Assembly (NCBI RefSeq): GCF_031764535.1
Contig: NZ_CP134499.1
Span: 1,984,001 to 2,048,000 of the forward strand
From: Pseudomonas sp. SG20056
GTDB lineage: Bacteria > Pseudomonadota > Gammaproteobacteria > Pseudomonadales > Pseudomonadaceae
Direction of reading: 5' to 3'
Length of the DNA: 64,000 nt
Both the position numbers and the translations under genes were made by a program. Position 1 is the first letter of the stretch; each line of letters begins with the position of its first letter. Positions 7,119 through 15,136 of the stretch are shown here, in pieces. The notes under the pieces are model-generated. The model made no database searches, was not told the DNA's origin, and was given only the letters and a program-made list of their open reading frames with translations.

Positions 7119-9617
7119 TCAGCCCTCGCGCAGTACCGTCAGCGGGCTGATATTCAGGGCGCGGCGGGTACCGAGAACACCGGCCGTACCCACCAGCAGT
7201 GCGCCAATCAGCGGCAGCAGAAGCAGCCAGGGATGCGGTTGCCAGGCGAGGTCGAAGGCAAATCGATAGAGCAGGAAGCTGATCAGCTCACAACCAAAGG
7301 CCGCCAGCAGGCCGCTGGATGCGCCAAGCAGACCGAATTCGGCGCGGCGCGCCTTGATCAGCAGCTTGCGCTCGGCACCCAGCGCGCGCAGCAGAGCGCC
7401 CTGGCGAATGCGTTCATCCAGGGTCGCTTGCAGCCCGGCGAACAGCACTGCGAGGCCAGCAGCCAGCACGAACAGCAGAACAAACTCGATGGCCAGGGTG
7501 ACCTGGGCGAGAATGCTGCGCAGTTGTTCCAGCAGCGCCTCGACCTGCAGCAAGGTCACGGCCGGGAAGGCACGCGACAGCTCAACCAGTTGCTTTTCGT
7601 ACTGCGGCGGCAGGTAGAAACTGGTCAAGTAGGTGACCGGTAGATCCTGCAGGGTGCCGGGCTGGAAGACCATATAGAAGTTGGGCTGGAAGTTATTCCA
7701 GTCCACTTCACGCAGGCTGCTGACCACCGCATCGCGGTTAAGGCCGCCGACGCTAAAGCTCAAGCGGTCGCCGAGTTTCAGTTGCAGGCTTTCGGCCAGT
7801 TCGGACTCCACCGATACGCCCGGTAATTCGCTGGTATTGGCATCCGTCCACCAGTTACCGGCGATCAAGTTGTTATCCGCTGGCAAATCCTCGGCCCATG
7901 TCAGGCTTAGGTCGCGGCGAATCGCGCGCTCGCCCTGGGATTCCTTGCTGACGATCTGTCGCACTGGTTCGCCATTGATCATCACCAGTCGACCGGGCAC
8001 CACGGGGAACAGTGGCGCGGGATGCGGTGATAGTTCATTAAGGCGAGCGGCGAAGGCGTCCTTGTCTGCCGGCAGGATATTCAGGGCGAAGTGGTTAGGC
8101 GCATTTTCGGGCAGCTGATCCTGCCAGGTGTCGAGCAGTTCGCCACGCAGCAAGGCGATCAGCGCCATGGCCAGAATGATCAGGCCGAAAGCCAGCGACT
8201 GTCCGGCTGCAGCCAGTGGGTGACGCAACAATTGGCCCAGGCCCAGCCTCCAGGGCAGTGAAGCGCCGGCCAGCATACGGCGTAGACTTTGCAGGCCGAG
8301 CAGCAGCAATCCACCCAGTAGTAGTGCGGTGACCAGGCCTCCACCGAGCAGGGCGAAGGTCAGCTGCAGATCAAGGCTCAAGCGCCACATGATCAAGCCG
8401 AGTGCCAGCAAGGCGGCGCCATACACCAGCCAGGAGCTGGCCGGCACCGGCAGCATATCGCGACGCAGGACTCGCAACGGCGGCACACGGCCGAGTGCCG
8501 CCAGTGGCGGCAAGGCGAAGCCTGCGAGGGCGACCAGTCCGGTAGCCATGCCGGCCAGTGCGGGCCACAGCCCGCCAGGCGGAATCTGCGCTGGGAGCAG
8601 GTTCTGTAGCATATTGAACAGAGCCAGCTGAGCCAGCCAGCCCAGTAATGCGCCGATCAGGCTGGCGGTAATCCCCAGCAGCGCCAGTTGCAGGCTGAAC
8701 AGGCCGAGTGCCTGGTTACGGGACAGCCCCAAGCAGCGCAGCAGTGCACTGGCATCGAAACGCCTGGCGGCAAAGCGTGCTGCCGAAAGGGCCACGGCCA
8801 CCCCGGCCAGTAGCACGGCGGCCAGGCTGGCGAGGTTCAGATAGCGTTCGGCGCGGCCCAGGGCGCTGCCGACCTGGCGATTGCCATCTTTGGCATCTTC
8901 CAGGCGCTGGTTGGGGGCGAGGGTGATGCCCTGGCGATACTGCGCCAATGCATCCGCCTCACCGCGCCATAACTCCTGATAACGCACGCGGCTGCCTGGC
9001 TGCACCACGCCGGTGGCGGCGAGGTCATCCAGGTGCATCAGCAGGTGCGGCGTCAAGCTGTAGAAATCACCGGCTTCATCCGGGAGGAAGGTCAATACAC
9101 GGGTCAGGCGCAGGGTTTTTGCGCCGACCTCGACGCTGTCGCCGGGTTTCAGATTGAGTGCGACAAACAGACGGGCTTCGGCCCAGGCTTCACCGGGCTG
9201 CGGGCCGGTGCCGATTTGTTCAGTGTCATACAGCGCGGCGGCACTCTTCAGTTCGCCCCGCAGCGGGTAAGCGCTGTCCGCTGCCTTGATGCTGGCCAGT
9301 TGGATGCCGGCATCGCTGGCCACCACGCTGGAGAACTCGACCAGCTGCGCGTGTTCCAGCCCCAGCTGTTTACCTGTGCTGATCTGCTCGGGTGTGCTGG
9401 GCGAGCTGCCGGTCAGGCGCAGGTCGGCAGCAAGAAATTCGGTGGCACGCAGCAGCATGCCGTCGTTCAGGCGTGCACTGAAATAACCGATGGCCGTGCT
9501 GGCGGCGACCGCTATCAGCAGGGCGAAAAACAGCACGCGCAACTCACCGGCGCGGGCATCGCGCAGTAACTGACGGCTAGCGAGGGAGAGCAGGCGGGTA
9601 AATGGCAGCTGTTTCAT
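7119..9617 (-). CDS. FtsX/MacB-type ABC transporter permease (YbbP-like)
   Basis: A large integral membrane protein of 832 residues with one TM segment near the N-terminus (VLFFALLIAVAASTAIGYF), a periplasmic domain of about 220 residues, a central TM block and a final FtsX domain with three TM segments before the C-terminal LNISPLTVLREG. This layout is the YbbP family, partner of the YbbA ATPase; the function is unproven, with lipid or envelope-factor handling or mechanotransmission proposed for relatives. I use the ATG at 9617, which overlaps the ATPase stop as TGATG; a TTG lies one codon upstream. The pairing with TesA across a short divergent gap is conserved in enterobacteria too. Confidence 0.9.
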   Translation of the reverse strand: MKQLPFTRLLSLASRQLLRDARAGELRVLFFALLIAVAASTAIGYFSARLNDGMLLRATEFLAADLRLTGSSPSTPEQISTGKQLGLEHAQLVEFSSVVASDAGIQLASIKAADSAYPLRGELKSAAALYDTEQIGTGPQPGEAWAEARLFVALNLKPGDSVEVGAKTLRLTRVLTFLPDEAGDFYSLTPHLLMHLDDLAATGVVQPGSRVRYQELWRGEADALAQYRQGITLAPNQRLEDAKDGNRQVGSALGRAERYLNLASLAAVLLAGVAVALSAARFAARRFDASALLRCLGLSRNQALGLFSLQLALLGITASLIGALLGWLAQLALFNMLQNLLPAQIPPGGLWPALAGMATGLVALAGFALPPLAALGRVPPLRVLRRDMLPVPASSWLVYGAALLALGLIMWRLSLDLQLTFALLGGGLVTALLLGGLLLLGLQSLRRMLAGASLPWRLGLGQLLRHPLAAAGQSLAFGLIILAMALIALLRGELLDTWQDQLPENAPNHFALNILPADKDAFAARLNELSPHPAPLFPVVPGRLVMINGEPVRQIVSKESQGERAIRRDLSLTWAEDLPADNNLIAGNWWTDANTSELPGVSVESELAESLQLKLGDRLSFSVGGLNRDAVVSSLREVDWNNFQPNFYMVFQPGTLQDLPVTYLTSFYLPPQYEKQLVELSRAFPAVTLLQVEALLEQLRSILAQVTLAIEFVLLFVLAAGLAVLFAGLQATLDERIRQGALLRALGAERKLLIKARRAEFGLLGASSGLLAAFGCELISFLLYRFAFDLAWQPHPWLLLLPLIGALLVGTAGVLGTRRALNISPLTVLREG

Positions 9618-10300
9618 CAAGGTTCCACGTGGTCGACCAGGTGGCCGCCTTCCAAGCGGATCAGGCGTTGGCAGCGGTGCGCCAGGCGCTCGTCATGGGT
9701 AACCAGTACCAGGGTCGCGCCGCGCTCCTGGTTCAGTTCGAACAACAGGTCGCTGATGCGCTCGCCGGTGTGGCTGTCGAGGTTGCCGGTGGGCTCGTCG
9801 GCAAACAGCACCGCAGGCTCGGCGGCAAAGGCGCGGGCGATGGCCACGCGTTGCTGTTCGCCACCCGATAGTTGCCGTGGGTAATGGGTCAGACGTTGGC
9901 CCAGGCCGACCCGTTCGAGCAGGGTGCGGGCGCGCTGGCGGGCATCGGCATGGCCCTCAAGCTCCAGCGGTAGCATGACGTTTTCCAGGGCATTCAAACT
10001 GTCGAGCAACTGGAAGGACTGAAAGACGAAACCGACGTGCTCAGCGCGAACGCGCGCACGCTGATCTTCATCGAGGCTGGCCAGGTCGTTGCCAGCCAAT
10101 ACCACGCTGCCGCTACTGGGCAGGTCGAGCCCGGCGAGCAGGCCGAGCAGGGTGGATTTACCCGAACCGGAGCTGCCGACAATCGCCAGGCTGCCACCGG
10201 AAACCAGCTCCAGTGACAGATCATGGAGTATGGTGAGTTCGCCTTCCGTGCTGGGGACCACTTTGCTAAGGTTTCGCGCGGTGAGAATACTTGAGCTCAT
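9617..10300 (-). CDS. ABC transporter ATP-binding protein (YbbA/LolD family)
   Basis: The nucleotide-binding subunit for the adjacent permease. The 227 residues carry Walker A GSSGSGKSTLL (about 42-52), the Q-loop VFQSFQLLDSLNALENVMLP, the signature LSGGEQQRVAIARAF, Walker B AVLFADEPTGNLD and the switch His in LVTHDERLAHRC. Start ATG at 10300, only 10 bp from the divergent tesA start, so the promoters of the two units must lie within each other's coding sequence or overlap. Confidence 0.93.
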   Translation of the reverse strand: MSSSILTARNLSKVVPSTEGELTILHDLSLELVSGGSLAIVGSSGSGKSTLLGLLAGLDLPSSGSVVLAGNDLASLDEDQRARVRAEHVGFVFQSFQLLDSLNALENVMLPLELEGHADARQRARTLLERVGLGQRLTHYPRQLSGGEQQRVAIARAFAAEPAVLFADEPTGNLDSHTGERISDLLFELNQERGATLVLVTHDERLAHRCQRLIRLEGGHLVDHVEP

Positions 10301-10310
10301 GGAGAATCCA

Positions 10311-10916
10311 ATGCGTAAGTGGTTGATCGGTACTGCCCTGAGCCTGCTGCTGTGGGGGCCTGCGGCGTTCGCGGGTACCGTACTGGTCGTCGGCGATAGT
10401 ATCAGCGCGGCTTTTGGCCTGGATACCCGCCAGGGGTGGGTCGCTTTGCTGGAAAAACGCCTGGCGGAGGAGGGTTTTGAGCATCAGGTGGTCAATGCTT
10501 CGATCAGCGGCGATACCAGCGCAGGCGGCGCCGCACGGCTGCCTGCGCTGCTTGCAGAGCATCAGCCGGAGCTGGTGATTATCGAGTTGGGAGGCAACGA
10601 TGGCCTGCGTGGCCAGCCCCCGGCGCAATTGCAACAAAACCTTGCGGCCATGGTGCAGGCATCGCAGCAGAAGGGCGCCAAGGTGCTGATCCTTGGCATG
10701 CAGCTACCGCCCAATTACGGTGTGCGCTACACCACGGCGTTCGCTGAGGTGTTCCCCAAGGTGGCGCAGGCGCATGACGCTGCCCTGGTGCCTTTCGTGC
10801 TGGAGGGCGTAGGTGGTGTGCCTTCGCTGATGCAAAACGACGGCATTCACCCCACTGCCGAAGCGCAACCCAAGCTGCTGGAAAACGTCTGGCCGACCCT
10901 GAAACCTTTGCTCTGA
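10311..10916 (+). CDS. tesA: Arylesterase / acyl-CoA thioesterase I, SGNH hydrolase
   Basis: A periplasmic multifunctional esterase, thioesterase and lysophospholipase. Residues 1-19 are a signal peptide (MRKWLIGTALSLLLWGPAAF) with cleavage after an A-x-A type site. The four SGNH blocks are visible: VVGDSISAAFG with nucleophile Ser, the Gly block in VNASISGDTSAGG, the GGNDGLRG block with Asn, and DGIHPTAEAQ with Asp and His. At 201 residues it has the pseudomonad TesA length. I chose the ATG at 10311 because GGAG lies 6 nt upstream; an ATG at 10299 and a longer upstream frame are open but have no ribosome site. Confidence 0.95.
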   Translation: MRKWLIGTALSLLLWGPAAFAGTVLVVGDSISAAFGLDTRQGWVALLEKRLAEEGFEHQVVNASISGDTSAGGAARLPALLAEHQPELVIIELGGNDGLRGQPPAQLQQNLAAMVQASQQKGAKVLILGMQLPPNYGVRYTTAFAEVFPKVAQAHDAALVPFVLEGVGGVPSLMQNDGIHPTAEAQPKLLENVWPTLKPLL

Positions 10917-10974
10917 CAGGCTTTTCTGCACCGTGCCTTTCGGCTAATGTGGCGGCCCCGCACTGGAGCCCTCA

Positions 10975-11256
10975 ATGCCGCGCCCTGCCTGGTCCTTACA
11001 CGCCTATCAACTGATCGAGCCCGACGAACAGCTTGACCTGTTCGCCTGCCGCGAAGTGCGCGTGCATCTGCTGGCGCGTCAGCTTGAGTTGGGTCAGTTT
11101 GCCGATCGCACATTGTGCGGTGGTTTACTGCCCGCGCAGCCAGTGTGGCGCGACCTGGATAAGACAATGCTGCGTGATAAGCGCTTGTGTCCGGCGTGCC
11201 GGGCCACACTTGAGGCGCAGAAACGCGGCGATCGCCCAGCATTGCCGGGGCGTTGA
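10975..11256 (+). CDS. Conserved small protein with zinc-ribbon-like cysteines
   Basis: A hypothetical protein of 93 residues. Cysteines occur in FACREV, RTLCGG and LCPACRATL; the last is a CxxC pair and with the CGG cysteine could form a zinc site. The region between is Leu-rich and reads like a compact soluble domain (VHLLARQLELGQ). The ATG has GGAG 7 nt upstream. It lies between tesA and the L,D-transpeptidase on the same strand, as I recall from the P. aeruginosa tesA-oprI region. I do not recognise a characterised family. Confidence 0.7.
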   Translation: MPRPAWSLHAYQLIEPDEQLDLFACREVRVHLLARQLELGQFADRTLCGGLLPAQPVWRDLDKTMLRDKRLCPACRATLEAQKRGDRPALPGR

Positions 11257-11331
11257 GCTATCCAAGCGGCTGATCAATCGGTGTACAATCGCTTCTTACT
11301 TTTACCAACCATTTTCGTCAGGAATTTCCGG

Positions 11332-12285
11332 ATGTTGTCGCGTGCCCTTGCCGTCACCCGCTGCCTGCCGCTTGCCGCTGTCTTCGCGGTAGCCTCTGCC
11401 AATGCCCTTGAGTTTCCTCTGCCATCACCTGGCGAGGATATCGTTGGCGAAGTGCAGGTGATCAAGGCCAAGTATGAAGATACCTTTGCCGATCTGGGTG
11501 TAGTCAATGATCTGGGTTATCTGGAGATGGTTGTGGCTAATCCGGGTGTTGATCCTTGGCTTCCGGGTGCAGGCAACGAGATTATTTTGCCGACGCGCTA
11601 CATCCTGCCGCCTGGTCCGCGCGAAGGCATCGTGATCAACCTTGCGGAATACCGCCTGTACTACTACCCGAAAGGTCGTAACGTGGTTTACACCTATCCA
11701 CTTGGCATTGGTCGCGAAGGCTGGAGTTCGCCGGTTGCCAATGCGCGTATCACGGCCAAAACGCCTAACCCAGGCTGGACTCCACCCAAGTCGATCCGCG
11801 AAGAGCATGCTGCCGATGGCGATCCGTTGCCGGCTTACGTGCCGCCAGGCCCTAATAATCCGCTTGGCCCATACAAGTTAGGTTTGTCGGTGCCGGGTTA
11901 CCTGATCCATGGCTCCAATAAGAAGTTTGGTATTGGTATGCGGGTAAGTCATGGTTGTTTCCGCATGCTCAACCACAACGTACTGAAGCTGGCATCGATG
12001 GTTTCCGTGGGTACTTCGGTGCGCATTATCAACGAGCCTTACAAGTTCGGTCGCAGTGGCGGTAAGGTTTATCTGGAAGCGCACGCACCTTTGGATGATT
12101 CTGGTGATGCTTCGGTTGTCGATAAACACACCGCTGTAATCAACGCACTGCTGAAAAATGATCAGTTTGCCGACCTGCGTCTGGACTGGGAAATGCTGCG
12201 CGAAGTAGTTGCTGCTGAAGACGGTTTGCCGGTTGAAATTGCTCAACCTGATCAGGCCATGGCGGCGAGTGAGCCTGCTATCTGA
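11332..12285 (+). CDS. L,D-transpeptidase (YkuD domain), periplasmic
   Basis: A cell-wall cross-linking or lipoprotein-attaching enzyme. A signal peptide covers residues 1-25 (ending AVASANA before LEFPLP). A LysM-like segment follows (DLGYLEMVVANPGVDPWLPG), then the YkuD domain (about 90-220) with its active-site block IHGSN...GMRVSHGCFRM containing the catalytic Cys, Ser and His. 317 residues. I start at the ATG at 11332 (GGA about 8 nt upstream, real signal peptide) rather than the GTG at 11281. Its position next to oprI suggests a role in joining the Lpp-like lipoprotein to peptidoglycan, which is an inference. A TACAAT hexamer at 11284-11289 could be the -10 box. Confidence 0.92.
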   Translation: MLSRALAVTRCLPLAAVFAVASANALEFPLPSPGEDIVGEVQVIKAKYEDTFADLGVVNDLGYLEMVVANPGVDPWLPGAGNEIILPTRYILPPGPREGIVINLAEYRLYYYPKGRNVVYTYPLGIGREGWSSPVANARITAKTPNPGWTPPKSIREEHAADGDPLPAYVPPGPNNPLGPYKLGLSVPGYLIHGSNKKFGIGMRVSHGCFRMLNHNVLKLASMVSVGTSVRIINEPYKFGRSGGKVYLEAHAPLDDSGDASVVDKHTAVINALLKNDQFADLRLDWEMLREVVAAEDGLPVEIAQPDQAMAASEPAI

Positions 12286-12304
12286 CTTCAGTTTGTTCAA
12301 AGAG

Positions 12305-12335
12305 CCCGTTATGCGTAAGCGCTGACGGGTTTTTT
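12305..12335 (+). terminator. Intrinsic terminator of the L,D-transpeptidase gene
   Basis: CCCGT (12305-12309) pairs with ACGGG (12325-12329) with a possible GCG/CGC extension in the loop. Six T follow (12330-12335). Confidence 0.75.
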
Positions 12336-12371
12336 ATTGCCTGTTGAAGGGCGACGTATTCTCTTGGCAAT

Positions 12372-12400
12372 AAAAAAGCCGACCCAGAAACTGGGTCGGC
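12372..12400 (-). terminator. Strong intrinsic terminator of oprI
   Basis: A perfect 10-bp stem, GCCGACCCAG (12378-12387) and CTGGGTCGGC (12391-12400), has an AAA loop. On the minus strand it is followed by six T (12377-12372). It lies 22 bp after the oprI stop, as expected for a very highly expressed gene. Confidence 0.93.
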
Positions 12401-12421
12401 TTGTCATAGCCTTGTGAGCTA

Positions 12422-12673
12422 TTACTTGCGGCTGGCTTTTTCCAGCATACGCAGAGCGCGCTCATTGGCTTCGTCAGCAGTTTGCTGAGCCTTCTGAGCA
12501 GCAGCCATAGCGTCATCAGCCTTACGGTAGGCTTCGTCGGCACGGGCTTGAGCGCGAGCGGCTGCATCTTCAGTTGCAGTCAGACGAGCTTCAGTTTCTT
12601 TGGACATGCTGCTGCAACCGGTAGCCAGAACTGCGGCCAATGCCAGAGCAGAGAATTTCAGAACGTTGTTCAT
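12422..12673 (-). CDS. oprI: Major outer membrane lipoprotein OprI (Lpp-like)
   Basis: An abundant small lipoprotein that links the outer membrane to peptidoglycan. Residues 1-19 form a lipoprotein signal with lipobox ATGC ([20 protein letters not shown]). The mature part is a continuous alpha-helical heptad repeat rich in Ala, Glu and Arg ([20 protein letters not shown]) ending in [13 protein letters not shown], with the C-terminal Lys for peptidoglycan attachment. At 83 residues it matches P. aeruginosa OprI almost residue for residue from memory. The start at 12673 has AAGGGGAA upstream; the frame extends ten codons further but those are not part of the family. Confidence 0.97.
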
Positions 12674-13191
12674 CGTGTTCCCCTTGAGGTGGAGTTTTTC
12701 CATAAAAGCAATTTCCTGATGGTAGGAAATTAGCCGGCGTACATACTACCTGTAACTTGTAGTAAGTAAACGGAGGCAAGGCAAGCCGCCAGAGTTTTTT
12801 TCTGCTTAATGCATAGTCGGCCGCCTATTCGGTATCTTTTGGTTAAAAAACAATCAGTTCTAGGGCGTTTGGCAGTTCTTTGCGCAGTGCTTAAGAGCAC
12901 TTTTCTAGCTGCGCGGACTGTTGAAGGTGGCTGATAAGTGAGGCCGTAGTTTTTCATGCGTGAATTGCCAGAGGGAGCAGGGTCTACATGCATCGCTGAC
13001 AGAGGCAACCCTTGGCTTGTGTGAGTATCGAAATACCCTGCCAGGCGATCTAAGTTATTGATTCGCGTGACCTCGCAGGTTTTGGCCTGATAAGCTCGTA
13101 GTAATTGCCTACAACTTAATAGGTGCAAGGTGCTGTAACCCGATGGCTGCAGAAGCGAAAACGGGTTGCGTGAGTTAACAGAGGAGTTGCG
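12674..13191. other. Intergenic region between divergent oprI and the acetyltransferase gene
   Basis: About 518 bp with no credible gene. It must hold the oprI promoter on the minus strand; TTGCCT (12791-12786 region) spaced 17 nt from TACAAG is a candidate, unproven. The stretch is less GC-rich than its surroundings (poly-A/T tracts around 12795 and 12845). One long minus-strand frame crosses it but overlaps the acetyltransferase gene and has no protein-like features. I see no RNA gene that I can defend. Confidence 0.3.
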
Positions 13192-13473
13192 ATGAGCGAG
13201 GCGTTGTCCATTCACCATGACCTGGCAGGCCATCAATTCGAGACCACAGTGGATGGTGATCGGGCATACCTGGCCTATATGGATCTTGGGAAGCAAACCC
13301 TGGATATCTATCGCACCTTCGTGCCCAATTCGTTGCGTGGGCGCGGGATCGCGGCGGCGTTGACCGAGCATGCGCTGCAGTATGCCGAGCGGCTAGGCTA
13401 TACGGTGATTCCTTCATGTTCCTACGTAGAGCGCTACATGGTCCGCCGTCAGCGTCAGGCGGATAAAAGCTGA
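13192..13473 (+). CDS. GNAT-fold N-acetyltransferase, short (YjdJ-like)
   Basis: A compact 93-residue acetyltransferase of the short GCN5-related type. The acetyl-CoA binding core is visible as FVPNSLRGRGIAAALTEHAL (the R/Q-x-x-G-x-G/A loop), followed by YAERLGYTVIPSCSYVERYM. GAGGAG stands 6 nt before the ATG. Members of this short family act on unidentified small molecules or proteins, so the substrate is unknown. The gene is convergent with cysH across a shared palindromic terminator. Confidence 0.85.
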   Translation: MSEALSIHHDLAGHQFETTVDGDRAYLAYMDLGKQTLDIYRTFVPNSLRGRGIAAALTEHALQYAERLGYTVIPSCSYVERYMVRRQRQADKS

Positions 13474-13485
13474 GTGAAACAGACA

Positions 13486-13517
13486 AGAAAAAGGCCAGTC
13501 AGTGACTGGCCTTTTTT
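13486..13517. terminator. Bidirectional terminator between the acetyltransferase gene and cysH
   Basis: AAGGCCAGTCA (13491-13501) is followed after one base by its exact complement (13503-13513). A-tracts precede it and six T follow, so it can act in both directions. Confidence 0.93.
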
Positions 13518-13540
13518 ATATCTGTCTTTGTGCCTGCGAG

Positions 13541-14275
13541 TCAGATTTTGGCGATCAGATTGCCGGCATGCAGACCGCATTCTTTCTGCGTGGCCTCTTC
13601 CCACCACCAGCGGCCTTCACGTTCGTGCTGATTGGGCAGTACCGGGCGGGTGCAGGGTTCGCAACCGATGCTGATAAAACCGCGCTCATGCAAACTGTTA
13701 TAGGGCAGCTCAAGCATGCGGATATAGGCCCAGACGTCTTCGCTGCTCATCTGCGCCAGCGGGTTGAACTTGTATAGGGTGTTATCCGCTGTAGAAAAGG
13801 CACCGTCGATTTCCACCACGGCAACCTGGCTGCGCGTGCCGGGGCTTTGGTCACGGCGCTGGCCTGTGGCCCAGGCTTTTACCGTGGCAAGTTTGCGGCG
13901 TAGTGGGGCAGTTTTGCGGATGCCGCAGCATTCACCATGGCCGTCCTTGTAGAAGCTGAACAGACCCTTTTCCTTGACGAAGGGCTCCAGCGCGGCGGCC
14001 TCCGGCGAGAGTATGTCGATGCTGATGTTGTAGTGCTCGCGCACCTGATCTATAAAACGGTAAGTCTCCGGATGCAGGCGGCCAGTGTCGAGGCTGAAGA
14101 CTTTGACGTTCTTGTTGAGTTTCCAGGCCATGTCGACCAGTACCACATCTTCCGCGCCGCTGAAGGACAGCCACAGTTCATCGCCAAAGTGTTCAAAGGC
14201 GAGTTTGAGAATGTCTTGGGGCGACTTATTGGCGTAGCTCGCCGCCAGCTCGGCTGCATCGAAGGGTTGGCTCAT
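13541..14275 (-). CDS. cysH: Adenylyl-sulfate (APS) reductase, Fe-S type
   Basis: Reduces adenylyl sulfate to sulfite in assimilatory sulfate reduction using thioredoxin. The PP-loop ATPase-like fold is shown by [16 protein letters not shown] (SGAED in place of SGGKD) and [13 protein letters not shown]. Two cysteine pairs, GECCGIRK and GCEPCTRP, bind the 4Fe-4S cluster and mark it as the APS-type rather than PAPS-type enzyme. The C-terminal catalytic Cys is in [10 protein letters not shown]. The 244 residues are slightly shorter than the P. aeruginosa protein at the N-terminus. It is followed in the chromosome by thrH and pabB, the P. aeruginosa order. Confidence 0.95.
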   Translation of the reverse strand: MSQPFDAAELAASYANKSPQDILKLAFEHFGDELWLSFSGAEDVVLVDMAWKLNKNVKVFSLDTGRLHPETYRFIDQVREHYNISIDILSPEAAALEPFVKEKGLFSFYKDGHGECCGIRKTAPLRRKLATVKAWATGQRRDQSPGTRSQVAVVEIDGAFSTADNTLYKFNPLAQMSSEDVWAYIRMLELPYNSLHERGFISIGCEPCTRPVLPNQHEREGRWWWEEATQKECGLHAGNLIAKI

Positions 14276-14464
14276 CGGCTGAATTCCTAGTTATGGTGAC
14301 GTCGCGCGTCTTTGTGTGGCGATGGTAGCAAAAGCCGGTTATACGACTAAATAACCAAGTGCCGTAGTAGACCTCTGATTTGGGTATAAAGCTCTGCGTT
14401 GCAGAGCTTTAGGGGAGCGGCTAGAGTGCCGCCTTCTCAAATAAATCCAAGCTAGGAGTGTCCT

Positions 14465-15082
14465 GTGGAAATCGCGTGTCTCGACCTGGAAGGCGTGTTG
14501 GTCCCGGAAATCTGGATCGCCTTCGCGGAAAAAACTGGCATCGAATCGCTGAAAGCGACCACCCGGGATATTCCGGACTATGACGTGCTGATGAAACAGC
14601 GCCTACGCATCCTCGATGAGCACGGCCTGAAACTGTCCGACATTCAGGAAGTGATCGCCACACTCAAGCCGCTGGAGGGCGCGGTGGAGTTTGTCGATTG
14701 GCTGCGCGAGCGCTTTCAGGTGGTGATTCTCTCGGACACCTTCTATGAGTTCTCCCAGCCGCTGATGCGTCAGCTGGGTTTCCCGACTCTGCTATGCCAC
14801 AAGCTGATCACCGATGAAACGGATCGGGTAGTGGATTATCAGTTGCGCCAGAAGGATCCCAAGCGTCAGTCGGTGATTGCGTTCAAGAGCCTTTACTACC
14901 GCGTGATTGCGGCGGGCGACTCGTACAACGACACCACCATGCTCAGCGAAGCCCACGCCGGTATCCTGTTCCATGCGCCGGACAATGTGATTCGCGAATT
15001 CCCGCAATTCCCAGCGGTACACACCTATGAAGACCTCAAGCGCGAGTTCCTCAAGGCGTCCAACCGCCCACTGAGCCTGTAA
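14465..15082 (+). CDS. thrH: Phosphoserine:homoserine phosphotransferase ThrH
   Basis: A HAD-superfamily enzyme with phosphoserine phosphatase activity that can also transfer the phosphate to homoserine. HAD motif I is CLDLEGVLVPE with DxE replacing the usual DxD, which is characteristic of ThrH; motif II is VVILSDTFYEF, and motifs III/IV are the Lys in RQKDPKRQ and AAGDSYNDTTML. 205 residues, the family length. It starts with GTG at 14465, with AGGAG 6 nt upstream. An intrinsic terminator follows. Confidence 0.95.
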   Translation: MEIACLDLEGVLVPEIWIAFAEKTGIESLKATTRDIPDYDVLMKQRLRILDEHGLKLSDIQEVIATLKPLEGAVEFVDWLRERFQVVILSDTFYEFSQPLMRQLGFPTLLCHKLITDETDRVVDYQLRQKDPKRQSVIAFKSLYYRVIAAGDSYNDTTMLSEAHAGILFHAPDNVIREFPQFPAVHTYEDLKREFLKASNRPLSL

Positions 15083-15100
15083 TAGGCCCGGTATTGAATA

Positions 15101-15122
15101 GCCCGCTTTTGCGGGCTTTTTT
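15101..15122 (+). terminator. Intrinsic terminator of thrH
   Basis: GCCCGC (15101-15106) pairs with GCGGGC (15111-15116) around a TTTT loop, followed by six T. It lies between thrH and the convergent pabB. Confidence 0.9.
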
Positions 15123-15136
15123 GTACGTGGGTGTTT

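Noticed and set aside
12730..13371. 213-codon minus-strand frame upstream of oprI
   Set aside because: Overlaps the acetyltransferase gene and the oprI promoter area; no ribosome site or recognisable domain.
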